Below, piece after piece: positions 6,849 to 15,485 of a stretch of 64,000 bases of DNA; position 1 is the first letter of the stretch; every line of letters begins with the position of its first letter. A program made the translations under genes and the position numbers. Source of the DNA: Chlorobiaceae bacterium (GTDB taxonomy: Bacteria > Bacteroidota > Chlorobiia > Chlorobiales > Chlorobiaceae). The notes below the pieces were generated by a model. That model did no database searches. It had not been told where the DNA came from and saw only the letters and a list, made by a program, of their open reading frames with translations. The stretch spans positions 1 through 64,000 of the forward strand of contig JABDHK010000002.1 in the NCBI GenBank assembly GCA_012972835.1, read 5' to 3'.

Positions 6849-8753
6849 TTATAGGGTTTTCAGTGTGGCGAGGCCTGCGGCTCCGAGGCCGAATTGGTAG
6901 AGGATGCTGGTCCAGTCTTTCAGGTTTTGCATGAATGTCTCGCCTCTTTGAATTTTTTCAGGTACTACGATGGCGTCGCCTGGATTGACTCTGCCTCCCA
7001 TTCCGCTGTTGCGGTTGCTTCGTACTGTGCCATCTGCGCAGACTCGGTAGATTTCTGATTTTTCACCGGTGAAGCTTACACCACCAGCCAGGGCAAGGTA
7101 GTCTTTAACGCGACGTTCCGGCTGATAGATAAAGGCATTCTGCTGGTAGACGGCACCAATGACATCGACGGTTCCCTGTATCTGCGGAATGTAGATTGTG
7201 TCGCCGTCCTTGAGAGGAACCTCTGGCAGATCACTGATTTTTGCCCTGTAATCCTTGAGAGTGAGAATAATGCGTCCCTCTGACTTGATCGTTCGCATCT
7301 TTTGTGCCAGACGTCGCTGTGCTTCGAGTTCGCTTGTTACCACCGCAGCCTGCGCAGGGTCATTCTGGGCTCTGAGTCTTTGTTTGGCATTTGTTTCTAT
7401 ATCTTTTTCGTAGCGGTCTACCACTTCATCGATCTTTGCCTGTTGCTGGATTTTAACACTTTCACGGCTTAGTTTGGTGCCATAGATATAGCCCTTTTCG
7501 GTAGTACCTCCGATTCGAATTAAGAGGCCGCGGAGAGTTTCGCCTTTTTGCAGCTCGAAAACACCGCTTTGTTTTACTTCACCGTCAACACGAACAAAAT
7601 CCCGCTCTGCTTTGACTTCCAATGGTGCTGCCCCTGGCGCAAAAACACGGATGATGTCGGTCGGTTCTACTTGAAGCTGTGCAAGCTTTTGTTCTATGGA
7701 TGCCCAATCTGCCTGTAGTTCTGCCACTGTCTTGTACTGGCTGTTGATGTTCTTTTCAACAATGACGTTTTTCACTCCGGCGACTGATTCAAAACCGCCA
7801 GCCCAGCTCACAATGTCGGCAATGGAGGATTTTTGTTTCAGCTCAAAGATGGCGGGTTTTTTAACGTCTCCAAGCAATGCAAATTGAGGACCAACTGCCG
7901 GGATGTAAATGACATCGCCATCCTGAAGTGCCTGGTCGGAGGATTTATCGCCATGGAGGAGAATATCATAGAGATCAAAGGAGATGAGTGGTTCGCTGCT
8001 CCGCTTGAGCTTGATATTCCGCAAGCTGCCGGTGACTGATGGCCCGCCGGATGCGAAGAGAGCGTTAAGCAGGGTACTCATGGCGCTCAGGGTGTAGGAA
8101 CCGGGGCGCAAGGCGTGGCCAACAACATAGATCTGTACACTGCGGGTTTGTGCAATGCTGGCGCTGAGATCGAAGCTTTTAAATATTCTGCCGACTGCTT
8201 TTTTAAGGTATCCCTGCAGGTCGCGATATTTCACGCCGGCTACTTTTACGGAACCAACACGGGGCAGGTAGATTTCGCCGCTGCGGCTGACCGTGACGTT
8301 TACATCAATATCAACCATACCCCAGCCCCGAATCTGCAGGGCATCACCGGGGCCAATGACATAGTCGGCATTAACCTGTACGGATTTTAAGGGTGCAAAG
8401 GTAGTGGGCACATTGCGGAAGAGATCGCGACCGAAAACATCGAGTGTTTTGCCGGTTGAGCTTTCAACATAGATCTGAAAGCTGCTTTTGATCGGGACGA
8501 TGCTCTTGCCTGGTATGAATTGATCCTGATCTTCTGAGCGAGGATTAGTCTCATGTGCAGCTGCATCGCGCAGATCAGAAAATGAGGTTGTGATGGAAGA
8601 GTTGACTGTTCCTGACGATGGGGTTGAGAAATAGGACGCACCACTGCTTGCTGTTGCGGCTGGTGAGCCTGTTCCTGAGCTTTCTGCACTCAGGGCGACT
8701 ACTGGCAGAAAGAACAAGCAAAACACAACGACCAGAAAATGACTATAACGCAT
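6849..8753 (-). CDS. wza: Polysaccharide export outer-membrane protein, Wza family with SLBB domains
   Basis: 634 residues. A signal peptide is visible (FLVVVFCLFFLPVVALSA). Then come the Poly_export domain (YVIGPGDALQIRGWG, SRSGEIYLPRVGSVKVAG, around 130-200) and SLBB beta-grasp domains, including IYVVGHALRPGSYTLS, VRVDGEVKQSGVFEL and VDVIGAVYQQNAFIY. A heptad-rich insertion (about 430-500) separates the later SLBB domains, and a hydrophobic helix closes the C-terminus. Wza octamers form the outer-membrane channel for capsular or exopolysaccharide. This is longer than enterobacterial Wza and closer to multi-SLBB exporters. First gene of the minus-strand operon; the 358-bp upstream gap must hold its promoter. 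There is no lipobox cysteine right after the signal peptide. Confidence 0.92.
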   Translation of the reverse strand: MRYSHFLVVVFCLFFLPVVALSAESSGTGSPAATASSGASYFSTPSSGTVNSSITTSFSDLRDAAAHETNPRSEDQDQFIPGKSIVPIKSSFQIYVESSTGKTLDVFGRDLFRNVPTTFAPLKSVQVNADYVIGPGDALQIRGWGMVDIDVNVTVSRSGEIYLPRVGSVKVAGVKYRDLQGYLKKAVGRIFKSFDLSASIAQTRSVQIYVVGHALRPGSYTLSAMSTLLNALFASGGPSVTGSLRNIKLKRSSEPLISFDLYDILLHGDKSSDQALQDGDVIYIPAVGPQFALLGDVKKPAIFELKQKSSIADIVSWAGGFESVAGVKNVIVEKNINSQYKTVAELQADWASIEQKLAQLQVEPTDIIRVFAPGAAPLEVKAERDFVRVDGEVKQSGVFELQKGETLRGLLIRIGGTTEKGYIYGTKLSRESVKIQQQAKIDEVVDRYEKDIETNAKQRLRAQNDPAQAAVVTSELEAQRRLAQKMRTIKSEGRIILTLKDYRAKISDLPEVPLKDGDTIYIPQIQGTVDVIGAVYQQNAFIYQPERRVKDYLALAGGVSFTGEKSEIYRVCADGTVRSNRNSGMGGRVNPGDAIVVPEKIQRGETFMQNLKDWTSILYQFGLGAAGLATLKTL

Positions 8754-9111
8754 GAAAAAAACTTTTTTGGCTTTTAAAACAGACTATAAAAAAGCTACGC
8801 ACCTTCACTCACACAAGAAGAAAAGGAAAGCGCTTGTTCGCGTACCAGAGCGCTTTATAAAAAATATAGGTGTAACCGATTATTTTAACTTGTTATCACT
8901 ACAATCTTACTCACTCATTAGTAAGAAAAATTCGCAACCGTCAAAAGTCGAAGAAGAGGTAAAACGGAGTGGTACATACTTTTAAAATCTTATGAATTAA
9001 GACTTTTCCAATACATAGATTTACAGCTATAGCATAATAAATTAAAATACAAATAAACACCAAGCAAACATGCAGAAAATTACATAATCCTTGTATACAT
9101 CGGCATAAATT
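8754..9111. promoter_or_regulatory. Gene-free leader/promoter region upstream of wza, with an 8-bp inverted repeat
   Basis: AT-rich gap between the wza start and the radical SAM gene. It contains a perfect inverted repeat AAAGCGCT (8827-8834) / AGCGCTTT (8849-8856) separated by 14 bases, placed about 75-100 bases before the wza ATG on the minus strand. It could be an operator or a 5' leader hairpin. No good -35/-10 pair was found. A 77-residue plus-strand frame here has no recognisable coding features. Confidence 0.4.
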
Positions 9112-10932
9112 TTACTTCCGCCAGCTAATAATTGAACCAAGAAAAAGCCTGGAGATTTTTAGGGCAAAACCAATAACTTCGCCGTCTGTCAGTATGGACA
9201 AAAGGAAGCCGGTCATTCGTCCGGGGTTGTTGCGCATCCACTCGTTTCTGTAGAGGAGGCTCATCAGTTTATCCATGGGGACGGCGCAGGCACACTCAAT
9301 GAGTTTGTCGAGCCTGATCTCTGGGCCGGCTATAGGGCGATTGCTGTGCTGCGTTGTCATGGTGAGCACACGATTGCCAGCTCGCTCTGAAAGATTGTAA
9401 TCGATACATTTATCAGCTGTATGACGGATGCGGAGTTGAATGGGCTGCTGCAGTGTTTTGCATGTCGATGCAGCTGGTTGCTCTATCTCTCCCTTTTTGT
9501 TGTCCAGAAACATCAGGAGTGCGTTATATAAAAGTTCCTGTATCTCTTTGTCGGAAAGGTTCTTGTTGACCCTCATCAGCCAGGTGAGCTGGAAAAGATC
9601 GATCAGGAAGTTGATCAGCACAGCGTTGGTAGTGTTGCGCTTCATTGCTGACTTGTAGCGGTTGAAAGAGACATTGCAGTAGGCCAGCATGGCAATAAGG
9701 GTACCGCTGTCCATGCTGCGGGTCTCGATAACCGGGCAGTAGTTGTTGTAGAGATCCCAGTCAAAAGAGCGGATTTTTCCCTCGTCTTTGTACTCTTTAA
9801 ATATGCCTGTGCCGGGATATGGGGTCATGACCATAAAGAGGGCCTGCCGGAGGCCGAGTGATCTTGCAAACTCGGGGTAAGCAATGGTATCCTGTACGTT
9901 TTCGGTATAGTGGCCGATGATGAAATAGCCTTCTGCACCGATTTTGTTTTTGTTGCAGAGTTCTATGGCACGGGCTACGTCGTCAAGGCTGTTTTTTTTG
10001 TTCATGAGGGCAAGGGTTGCTTCGCTCGGGCTTTCTATGCCGAGACCTACTTTGCTCAACCCTATTCGGCGAAGCTTGTCGAGAATGCGTTCGGCCCTGA
10101 CAAGATCTTTGGCTCTGGATTCCGTCATGATCCGGAAATTGGTCAATCCCCTTTCGATCATCATGTCGCAGATTTTTTCTGCCCTGCCGATGTTGGTCAG
10201 GAAGTTGGCATCCCAGATTTTCAGGAGTTTTTTATTGTTGGGATCGTGGAGCAGTGCAATCTCTTCGACAACATTTTCTGCACTCCTGCCTCTCCAGCTT
10301 TTATGCATTTGATCATTGGCGCAAAAAGAGCACGACCACGGGCAGCCCCTGGAAGTATAAATGGTATCTATAGAGTAGGCATCGCCTTTTTCGCCATATC
10401 GATCGGGACGAAGAGAGCGCATTGGAAAGCGAATAGAGTCTATATCGGCAATGATATCCCTCTGGCCAGTAAAGACAATGCCGCCGCCTTCACGGTAGGC
10501 AATCCCTTTAACGTCACGGGAGGGGCCTTTGAGCACCAGCTCCCTGAAGGTCTCTTCGCCCTCTCCAATGACCACAACATCGACACAGGAGAGCTTGAGC
10601 ACCTCTTCGGGCAGTGCCGTTGGATGAAAACCGCCCATGACAACAAATTTACCTGCCTCCTTGGCAATTCGGGCAAGTCGTTCCGCCTGGTTGAAGGCTC
10701 CGGTCATTGATGAAATGGCGACAAGATCAACAGGGCTTTTTTTCAGAAGTGATCGCAGACTATCGAAGATGCCGTAGTTGTAGAAGTTGTCAGGCATGAC
10801 AAGGCTCTCTACGTCGTGCTCAACGGCGGCAGCAAGGTAGCAGACAGCAATACAGTCTGTGATAAACCTTGGAAAGGGTACTATGATAGTCTGAGGCGCC
10901 TCTACAAGGCAGATATGTTTAAAATATGCCAT
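9112..10932 (-). CDS. B12-binding-domain radical SAM protein, BchE/BchQ/BchR-like
   Basis: 606 residues. The N-terminal cobalamin-binding-like domain (about 1-135) includes VVMGGFHPTALPEEV and IGEGEETFREL. The radical SAM core carries the CxxxCxxC cluster motif in SRGCPWSCSFC (C197, C201, C204), which binds the 4Fe-4S cluster that cleaves S-adenosylmethionine. The GGFHPT and YTSRGCP pattern places it with BchE and the P-methylases. In green sulfur bacteria BchQ and BchR of this group methylate the C-8 and C-12 side chains of chlorosome bacteriochlorophylls. An extended C-terminal region (about 430-606) carries several cysteines. I cannot tell BchQ, BchR or an uncharacterised paralogue apart by reading, and the neighbours (polysaccharide export, toxin-antitoxin) do not help. 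It is monocistronic by spacing. Confidence 0.8.
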   Translation of the reverse strand: MAYFKHICLVEAPQTIIVPFPRFITDCIAVCYLAAAVEHDVESLVMPDNFYNYGIFDSLRSLLKKSPVDLVAISSMTGAFNQAERLARIAKEAGKFVVMGGFHPTALPEEVLKLSCVDVVVIGEGEETFRELVLKGPSRDVKGIAYREGGGIVFTGQRDIIADIDSIRFPMRSLRPDRYGEKGDAYSIDTIYTSRGCPWSCSFCANDQMHKSWRGRSAENVVEEIALLHDPNNKKLLKIWDANFLTNIGRAEKICDMMIERGLTNFRIMTESRAKDLVRAERILDKLRRIGLSKVGLGIESPSEATLALMNKKNSLDDVARAIELCNKNKIGAEGYFIIGHYTENVQDTIAYPEFARSLGLRQALFMVMTPYPGTGIFKEYKDEGKIRSFDWDLYNNYCPVIETRSMDSGTLIAMLAYCNVSFNRYKSAMKRNTTNAVLINFLIDLFQLTWLMRVNKNLSDKEIQELLYNALLMFLDNKKGEIEQPAASTCKTLQQPIQLRIRHTADKCIDYNLSERAGNRVLTMTTQHSNRPIAGPEIRLDKLIECACAVPMDKLMSLLYRNEWMRNNPGRMTGFLLSILTDGEVIGFALKISRLFLGSIISWRK

Positions 10933-11031
10933 AAAACCCTGAGATTGAATCTTGTTATCCAGTAAGTATATGCTGCAATATACGCATTATAGACGCTATC
11001 GCATTGGATAAAATGAACGATTTTCCCTGGT

Positions 11032-11081
11032 AATCTGTTTTTGGGTTTGTTGACCACTTATATTTTATGGTTGTGATTCTG
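11032..11081. repeat. 50-bp direct repeat, left copy flanking toxin-antitoxin cassette
   Basis: Matches 11887-11936 with three mismatches over 50 bases (core GGGTTTGTTGACCAC and TATTTTATGGTTGTGATTCT). The two copies are in the same orientation and bracket the toxin-antitoxin genes at 11187-11784. Similarity extends weakly a few bases upstream. Confidence 0.9.
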
Positions 11082-11186
11082 ACTTCTGACAGGGCTGAGG
11101 GTCGAGTACTGAGTGAGGACAGTTGGTTTTGCTAGGATTTTGGATACTTCGCTTGGCTCAGTATGACAAGTGAAAAATAATGGTGA

Positions 11187-11516
11187 TTATTCGTTTTTCA
11201 GCAGTCTATTAGTGAGCATGGTGGTGAAATCCCTGCGGGTGGATACAAACATGTGTACGTAGAGACTTTGGGATGCAACCTCATATATGACTCTGGTTTG
11301 CCCTACTAACCTTTCACGAATTCCTTGGAGGCCTAGTTGAATTGCTTCATCGGGGATTAAACCTGCGAAAGGAAATTCGCCGATATTTTTCAGCATCTCT
11401 TTGTATTTTTGGTCTGAATCCTGCCAGACCTTTTCGCCAAATTTATGTTTTACATATTTTCTGATTTCGCGATAATCATCTTTTGCGCTATCAAGAATAA
11501 AAACTGAACGTGCCAT
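11187..11516 (-). CDS. RelE/ParE-family toxin
   Basis: 109 residues from the ATG at 11516, one base after the antitoxin stop. An in-frame upstream ATG at 11543 would overlap the antitoxin and is less likely. Features of the RelE/ParE fold are an N-terminal helix (AKDDYREIRKYVKHKFGEKVW), a helical hairpin, and a C-terminal sheet with RERLVGQTRVIYEV and VHMFVSTRRDF. The RxxYxV-type strand is typical of plasmid-stabilisation toxins. RelE relatives cleave mRNA in the ribosome, ParE relatives poison gyrase; sequence reading does not decide which. The cassette is bounded by 50-bp direct repeats. Confidence 0.85.
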   Translation of the reverse strand: MARSVFILDSAKDDYREIRKYVKHKFGEKVWQDSDQKYKEMLKNIGEFPFAGLIPDEAIQLGLQGIRERLVGQTRVIYEVASQSLYVHMFVSTRRDFTTMLTNRLLKNE

Positions 11517-11517
11517 T

Positions 11518-11784
11518 TTACCCGTCGTTGTCCATTTCTGCAAAGAAATCTTTTGCTGGCTGAAATTTGCCTTGGGATATCTCTTTTTTTCCCATGTTGA
11601 TGAGTTTCAGAAAAGCCATGGTTTCGATCTGTTCTTCGTAAGTTCGAATGTCCATGACTACCATTTTGGCCTCACCATTTTGTGTGATGATGAGAGGAGT
11701 ACGATTATCTTCAAAGTCCTTTATGATCTTGGATGCATGAGACTTGAGATAGGATATGGGGTGAATCTTGTTTGATAGTTTCAT
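11518..11784 (-). CDS. Phd/YefM-family antitoxin
   Basis: 88 residues with the classic Phd/YefM N-terminus: ISYLKSHASKIIKDFEDNRTP then LIITQNGEAKMVVMDIRTYE. The N-terminal dimer domain binds operator DNA, and the acidic, flexible C-terminus (PAKDFFAEMDNDG) wraps the toxin. It is the first gene of the pair, and a ribosome-binding-like AGGAG precedes its ATG (minus strand, 11790-11794). Transcription is expected to be autorepressed by the antitoxin-toxin complex. Confidence 0.88.
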   Translation of the reverse strand: MKLSNKIHPISYLKSHASKIIKDFEDNRTPLIITQNGEAKMVVMDIRTYEEQIETMAFLKLINMGKKEISQGKFQPAKDFFAEMDNDG

Positions 11785-11886
11785 TTTAACTCCTTTAGTA
11801 AAGGCTTAAGATTAAGACCAAATATAGGCTTTATTCAGTTTTTTTTAATGAATGAGTTACTTGGCGAAGCACTTGTTCTGCCCAGC

Positions 11887-11936
11887 AATCTGTTTTCGGG
11901 TTTGTTGACCACCGATATTTTATGGTTGTGATTCTG
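11887..11936. repeat. 50-bp direct repeat, right copy flanking toxin-antitoxin cassette
   Basis: Partner of 11032-11081 (47 of 50 bases identical, same orientation). It lies between the antitoxin promoter side and the plus-strand methyltransferase. It may mark a past insertion or duplication event. Confidence 0.9.
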
Positions 11937-12008
11937 GATTGTTCCTGTTATATATTTTAAATGTTCGCTTTTGCTTGACTTGGTTATCAGTACTAAAGGA
12001 GAGATCTT

Positions 12009-12911
12009 ATGCTGCAGCAGAAAACAGCTGGTTATAAAGCCCTTTGTACTTTGCGTTCTGAGGGTGATTTCTCTGTGGCTTGGACGACTATGGAGGAGCT
12101 GAGAGAGAGAACTGATTCTATTGTCGCTCGTTTTCTTGAGGAGCGGTTTGAGGTAGCAAAGGAGCTTGGAGGCGGGTATTTGCTGAATGAGCTTGTTGAC
12201 AGGGCGATACGTACGTCGGAGGGTGAGATTATGGATCAAGAGGGTCTCCCTGAGAGTGAAAGGCTTGCATTGGTTCAGGCTTTGGATCGGCAAAACATAA
12301 TGATGGGGCTTTATGGCCGATATGTGGAGATTCTTTTACCGGTGATTCATGAGGTGGCTCAGCGGGAACAACGGGAAGTACGGGTGCTTGAGCTTGCAAG
12401 CGGGAGTGGCGGGCTGGCGCTGGCTCTGGGTGAGGAGGTGCAGCGGCAACAGTTGCGGGTCTCTGTTACCGGTTCGGATATTGTTCCTGCTTTTATTAAT
12501 GAAGGCAACATTCATGCGTCGAAAAAAAAGCTTTCTGTTCGCTTCAGGTTGCTTAATGCCTTTGATATGAGTGATTTGGAGGATGAGGGGTTTGATCTTG
12601 TGGTTATGTCTCAAAGTTTGCACCATTTCACTCCAGGGCAACTGGCGGTGATTATTGACCAGTCGGTGAGACATAGTACAAGAGGGTTTATTGGTATAGA
12701 TGGATACAGGAGTGTGTTGCTTGCATGTGGCGTGCCTTTGATTGCCGGTTTGCAGGGGTTTGGTTCTTTTGCTCTTGACGGGTTGACTTCGGCGCGAAAA
12801 TTTTATTCTGAGCTGGAACTGGATATTATTGCGGAAATCGCTACGGGGGGAAGAAATCACTCCGTTGATTGCTTGTGGCCATTGAGTGTTTTGACGGTAA
12901 TGAAGGGATAG
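12009..12911 (+). CDS. Class I SAM-dependent methyltransferase, substrate unknown
   Basis: 300 residues. The ATG at 12009 is preceded by AAAGGAGAG, a strong ribosome binding site. The Rossmann methyltransferase domain begins near residue 117: VRVLELASGSGGLALAL is motif I (glycine-rich SAM loop), TGSDIVPAF is motif II, RLLNAFDMSDLE is motif III, and FDLVVMSQSLHHFTPG is motif IV. The 115-residue N-terminal extension is helical and charged and not recognised. C-terminal residues (200-300) contain a hydrophobic stretch that could touch membrane or a lipophilic substrate. It is followed after about 120 bases by the heme-binding protein gene, with no functional link evident. Confidence 0.8.
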   Translation: MLQQKTAGYKALCTLRSEGDFSVAWTTMEELRERTDSIVARFLEERFEVAKELGGGYLLNELVDRAIRTSEGEIMDQEGLPESERLALVQALDRQNIMMGLYGRYVEILLPVIHEVAQREQREVRVLELASGSGGLALALGEEVQRQQLRVSVTGSDIVPAFINEGNIHASKKKLSVRFRLLNAFDMSDLEDEGFDLVVMSQSLHHFTPGQLAVIIDQSVRHSTRGFIGIDGYRSVLLACGVPLIAGLQGFGSFALDGLTSARKFYSELELDIIAEIATGGRNHSVDCLWPLSVLTVMKG

Positions 12912-13029
12912 GAAACAAGATGGGCATGAGAGAAATGGGCAGGCCATGGCGCAGCCCGTACGGGGGATTTGGGAAATTCGGTTATATTGATGTAATAATA
13001 TTTGAAACAAATAGAGAAGGAGTTTTCTT

Positions 13030-13476
13030 ATGTCGTTTGTTAAATTTTTAGCTGGTGCGGCAATTGTTCTTGTGGGTATTCAACTGGTGCCTTATGGGAG
13101 GGATCATAAGAATCCTGCGGTTACTGGTGAACCAAAATGGGATTCTCCGAGGACTCATGAACTTTTTAACCGTGCCTGCAAGGATTGCCATTCCAATGAA
13201 ACAGTTTGGCCTTGGTACAGCTCTTATGCTCCTGTATCTTGGCTGACGGCACTTGATGTATCTTTTGGGCGGAAGGTTTTCAATGCTTCCGAGTGGGGGC
13301 GTCCAGAAAAAAATGAAGGTGACAAGGCAGCAGCCGAGGTTAGAAAGGGCAAAATGCCTCTCTTTATTTATCTGCCAGCGCATCCGGATGCAAAACTGAA
13401 TGCTGAGGAAAAAAAGGAGCTGGTTAACGGCCTGGTTGCGACATTTGGTGACAAGAAGAGCAAGAAAAAAGAGTAG
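13030..13476 (+). CDS. Haem_bd-family periplasmic c-type heme protein
   Basis: 148 residues. An N-terminal hydrophobic segment (residues 4-20, [15 protein letters not shown]) serves as signal or anchor. A single c-type heme motif CKDCH lies at 50-54, followed by [18 protein letters not shown], the hallmark of the Haem_bd family. [19 protein letters not shown] segment near 106-123 could supply the distal methionine ligand. The C-terminus is lysine-rich. The family is common in Bacteroidetes and Chlorobi and is presumed to be a small periplasmic electron carrier or heme sensor; function is not established. The ATG at 13030 follows AGAAGGAG at good spacing. Confidence 0.85.
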   Translation: MSFVKFLAGAAIVLVGIQLVPYGRDHKNPAVTGEPKWDSPRTHELFNRACKDCHSNETVWPWYSSYAPVSWLTALDVSFGRKVFNASEWGRPEKNEGDKAAAEVRKGKMPLFIYLPAHPDAKLNAEEKKELVNGLVATFGDKKSKKKE

Positions 13477-13503
13477 TACAATAAATGTTTTAGCCATGAT
13501 GTT

Positions 13504-14499
13504 ATGAGTTTTTCAATTTTTCAAGCACGAACAAATCCTGCCCGAAAGAACTACCCATTGCATCTGGCACTTTTTCTTGTAACAGTCTATACAACACTGC
13601 GGGCAGGTGCATTCTGGGGCGGGCAAGAGGCGCTCGCCGCGGGCATTCCTTACTCATTCTGCCTGCTTCTCTTTTTAAGCGTTCACGAGTTTGGTCATTA
13701 TTTTGCCACACTCTTCCATCGTGTGCATGCAACACTCCCCTACTACATTCCTGTCCCCCCCCTGCCGCTTCTTCTCAGTCTTGGAACAATGGGGGCGGTC
13801 ATTAAAATCAAGGAGAGAATACCGGGAACAAACGCCCTGTTCGATATCGGCATTGCAGGTCCATTGAGTGGTTTTGCGGTATGCCTGGGTGTTTTGATCT
13901 ACGGTTTTTTACATCTTCCCCCGGCTGATTTTATCTTTACCATTCATCCTGAATACCTGGCAACAGGCGGTTTGCAGACTCCTGCTCCGAAAGAGACTCT
14001 TTGCCTTGGAAAAAATCTGCTCTGGATTGTGCTGGAATACCTTATTGCTCCAAAAAACCTTCCGCCAATGAGTGAGATGTATCACTATCCTTTTCTCTTC
14101 ACCGGATGGCTTGGTTCAGTTGTAACTGCGCTTAACCTGCTTCCTGTTGGTCAGCTTGATGGCGGGCATATCACCTACGCCATGTTCGGCAGAAAAGGAC
14201 ATGCAAAAGCAGCCAAAGGGTTTCTCTTGTTTATTGTGCTACTTGGCTTTCCTTCATTGCTGGAACTGCTGCTCAGCCTCTTCAGGCCGGAGGCTCTTTC
14301 ACTGATTCCTCCCATACTGCTTCGATGGTCATGGTCTGGCTGGATTATTTGGGCATTCATTCTTTCACGATTTATTGGCTTGAACCATCCACCGACAGGT
14401 TATGATCACCCCTTGGCAACACCAAGGAGACTCTATGGGTGGATAGCAATTGCAATCTTTGTCCTGACTTTCACACCAGTACCATTCGGGGTAACATGA
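13504..14499 (+). CDS. Site-2 protease family (M50) intramembrane metallopeptidase
   Basis: 331-residue multi-spanning membrane protein. The zinc site is clear: HEFGH in FLSVHEFGHYFATLF supplies two histidines and the catalytic glutamate, and LNLLPVGQLDGGHITYAMFG supplies the distal aspartate. Five to seven hydrophobic segments surround them. There is no PDZ domain, so it resembles the plastid EGY / SpoIVFB-like group rather than RseP. Members cut substrates within the membrane, often releasing transcription factors; the substrate here is unknown. Its stop overlaps the folP start as ATGA. Confidence 0.88.
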   Translation: MSFSIFQARTNPARKNYPLHLALFLVTVYTTLRAGAFWGGQEALAAGIPYSFCLLLFLSVHEFGHYFATLFHRVHATLPYYIPVPPLPLLLSLGTMGAVIKIKERIPGTNALFDIGIAGPLSGFAVCLGVLIYGFLHLPPADFIFTIHPEYLATGGLQTPAPKETLCLGKNLLWIVLEYLIAPKNLPPMSEMYHYPFLFTGWLGSVVTALNLLPVGQLDGGHITYAMFGRKGHAKAAKGFLLFIVLLGFPSLLELLLSLFRPEALSLIPPILLRWSWSGWIIWAFILSRFIGLNHPPTGYDHPLATPRRLYGWIAIAIFVLTFTPVPFGVT

Positions 14500-15404
14500 A
14501 CAAGTCCAGATGCCGGATCAATGGTGCCGGGCGCATGATTGATCTCTCTGAAGGGCCGGTCATCATGGGTATCCTGAATACTACCCCCGATTCATTTTAT
14601 GATGGTGGGGTATTTCAGAACACAGGATGTGGAGTTGATCTTGACCGGGCGCTGGATCATGCGCTTGCGATGATTGAGGCTGGTGCTTCCATTATCGATA
14701 TTGGCGGCGAATCTTCCCGGCCAGGAGCAGAAGTAATTTCAATCAAGGAGGAGATTGAGCGCACGACACCACTCATTGCAATGTTGCGGAAGAGAACGGA
14801 TGCGGTGATTTCAATTGACACCTATAAGGCTGAGGTTGCCGAGCATGCCTTGAAGGCTGGCGCTCATCTTGTCAACGATATTTCAGGCTTCACCTTCGAC
14901 CACTCCATGCCCGAAATATGCCGCGAATACCAGGCTGCAGTGATCCTCATGCACACGCAGGTGAGGCCTGAATCGATGGGGTGGAGTACCGGGATAGAAT
15001 CAGCCGAAACAGATATTGTTGCAAAAGTCAGCAGCTTTCTCGCCAATTCCATTGCTCAAGCTGAAGCACATGGCATTGAGGAGATTATTATTGATCCGGG
15101 GTTTGGTTTTGGTAAAAGCGTGGAGGAAAACTTCCTGTTACTTGCTGAACTTGGCTCTCTGGGTAGACTTGGCAGGCCGATTCTTGCCGGTGTGTCGAGA
15201 AAATCCTTTCTTGGCTATGCCATTGCCAAAGAGGGTGATGAAATTCCTCCTCCCTCCCAGAGACTTCCAGCCACCATGGCGGCTGAAACCATTGCACTGC
15301 TGAATGGGGCAAGTATTTTGAGGGTGCATGATGTTGAGGCTGCGGCGCAGTGTCTGCGGGTGGCGAAGAGAGTGCTGAGCGGGCTTGGGGGAAGGGGGGA
15401 ATAG
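14496..15404 (+). CDS. folP: Dihydropteroate synthase
   Basis: 302 residues from the ATG at 14496, which overlaps the protease stop by 4 bases; an in-frame upstream ATG at 14439 lies deep inside the protease gene. The TIM-barrel enzyme condenses p-aminobenzoate with dihydropterin pyrophosphate in folate synthesis. Signatures are VIMGILNTTPDSFYDGG (pterin/pyrophosphate loop) and IIDIGGESSRPGA. Further supports are VISIDTYKAEVAEHAL, HLVNDISG, IIIDPGFGFGKS, LAGVSRKSF and a C-terminal RVHDV. The p-aminobenzoate-forming genes pabB/pabC lie about 7 kb away on the other strand. Confidence 0.96.
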   Translation: MNKSRCRINGAGRMIDLSEGPVIMGILNTTPDSFYDGGVFQNTGCGVDLDRALDHALAMIEAGASIIDIGGESSRPGAEVISIKEEIERTTPLIAMLRKRTDAVISIDTYKAEVAEHALKAGAHLVNDISGFTFDHSMPEICREYQAAVILMHTQVRPESMGWSTGIESAETDIVAKVSSFLANSIAQAEAHGIEEIIIDPGFGFGKSVEENFLLLAELGSLGRLGRPILAGVSRKSFLGYAIAKEGDEIPPPSQRLPATMAAETIALLNGASILRVHDVEAAAQCLRVAKRVLSGLGGRGE

Positions 15405-15485
15405 GACCAATGGGAGGGTGAGGGGGGGCTGAGAGACTGAGTAGGAAGTTTTTTTTGGAATTTGGTGTAAAACGGCGATGGTGAA

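Noticed and set aside
8752-8985. Plus-strand 77-codon open frame upstream of wza
   Set aside because: Very Lys/Ser-rich, starts on top of the wza start codon, no ribosome binding site and no recognisable features; more likely part of the AT-rich promoter region.
9910-10710. 266-codon plus-strand open frame inside the radical SAM gene
   Set aside because: Exact antisense of a gene with intact CxxxCxxC and B12-domain motifs; the frame is open because of codon bias on the other strand.
11835-12293. 152-codon minus-strand open frame
   Set aside because: Its start is antisense to the methyltransferase N-terminus and its end reads through the direct repeat; no ribosome binding site and no motifs.
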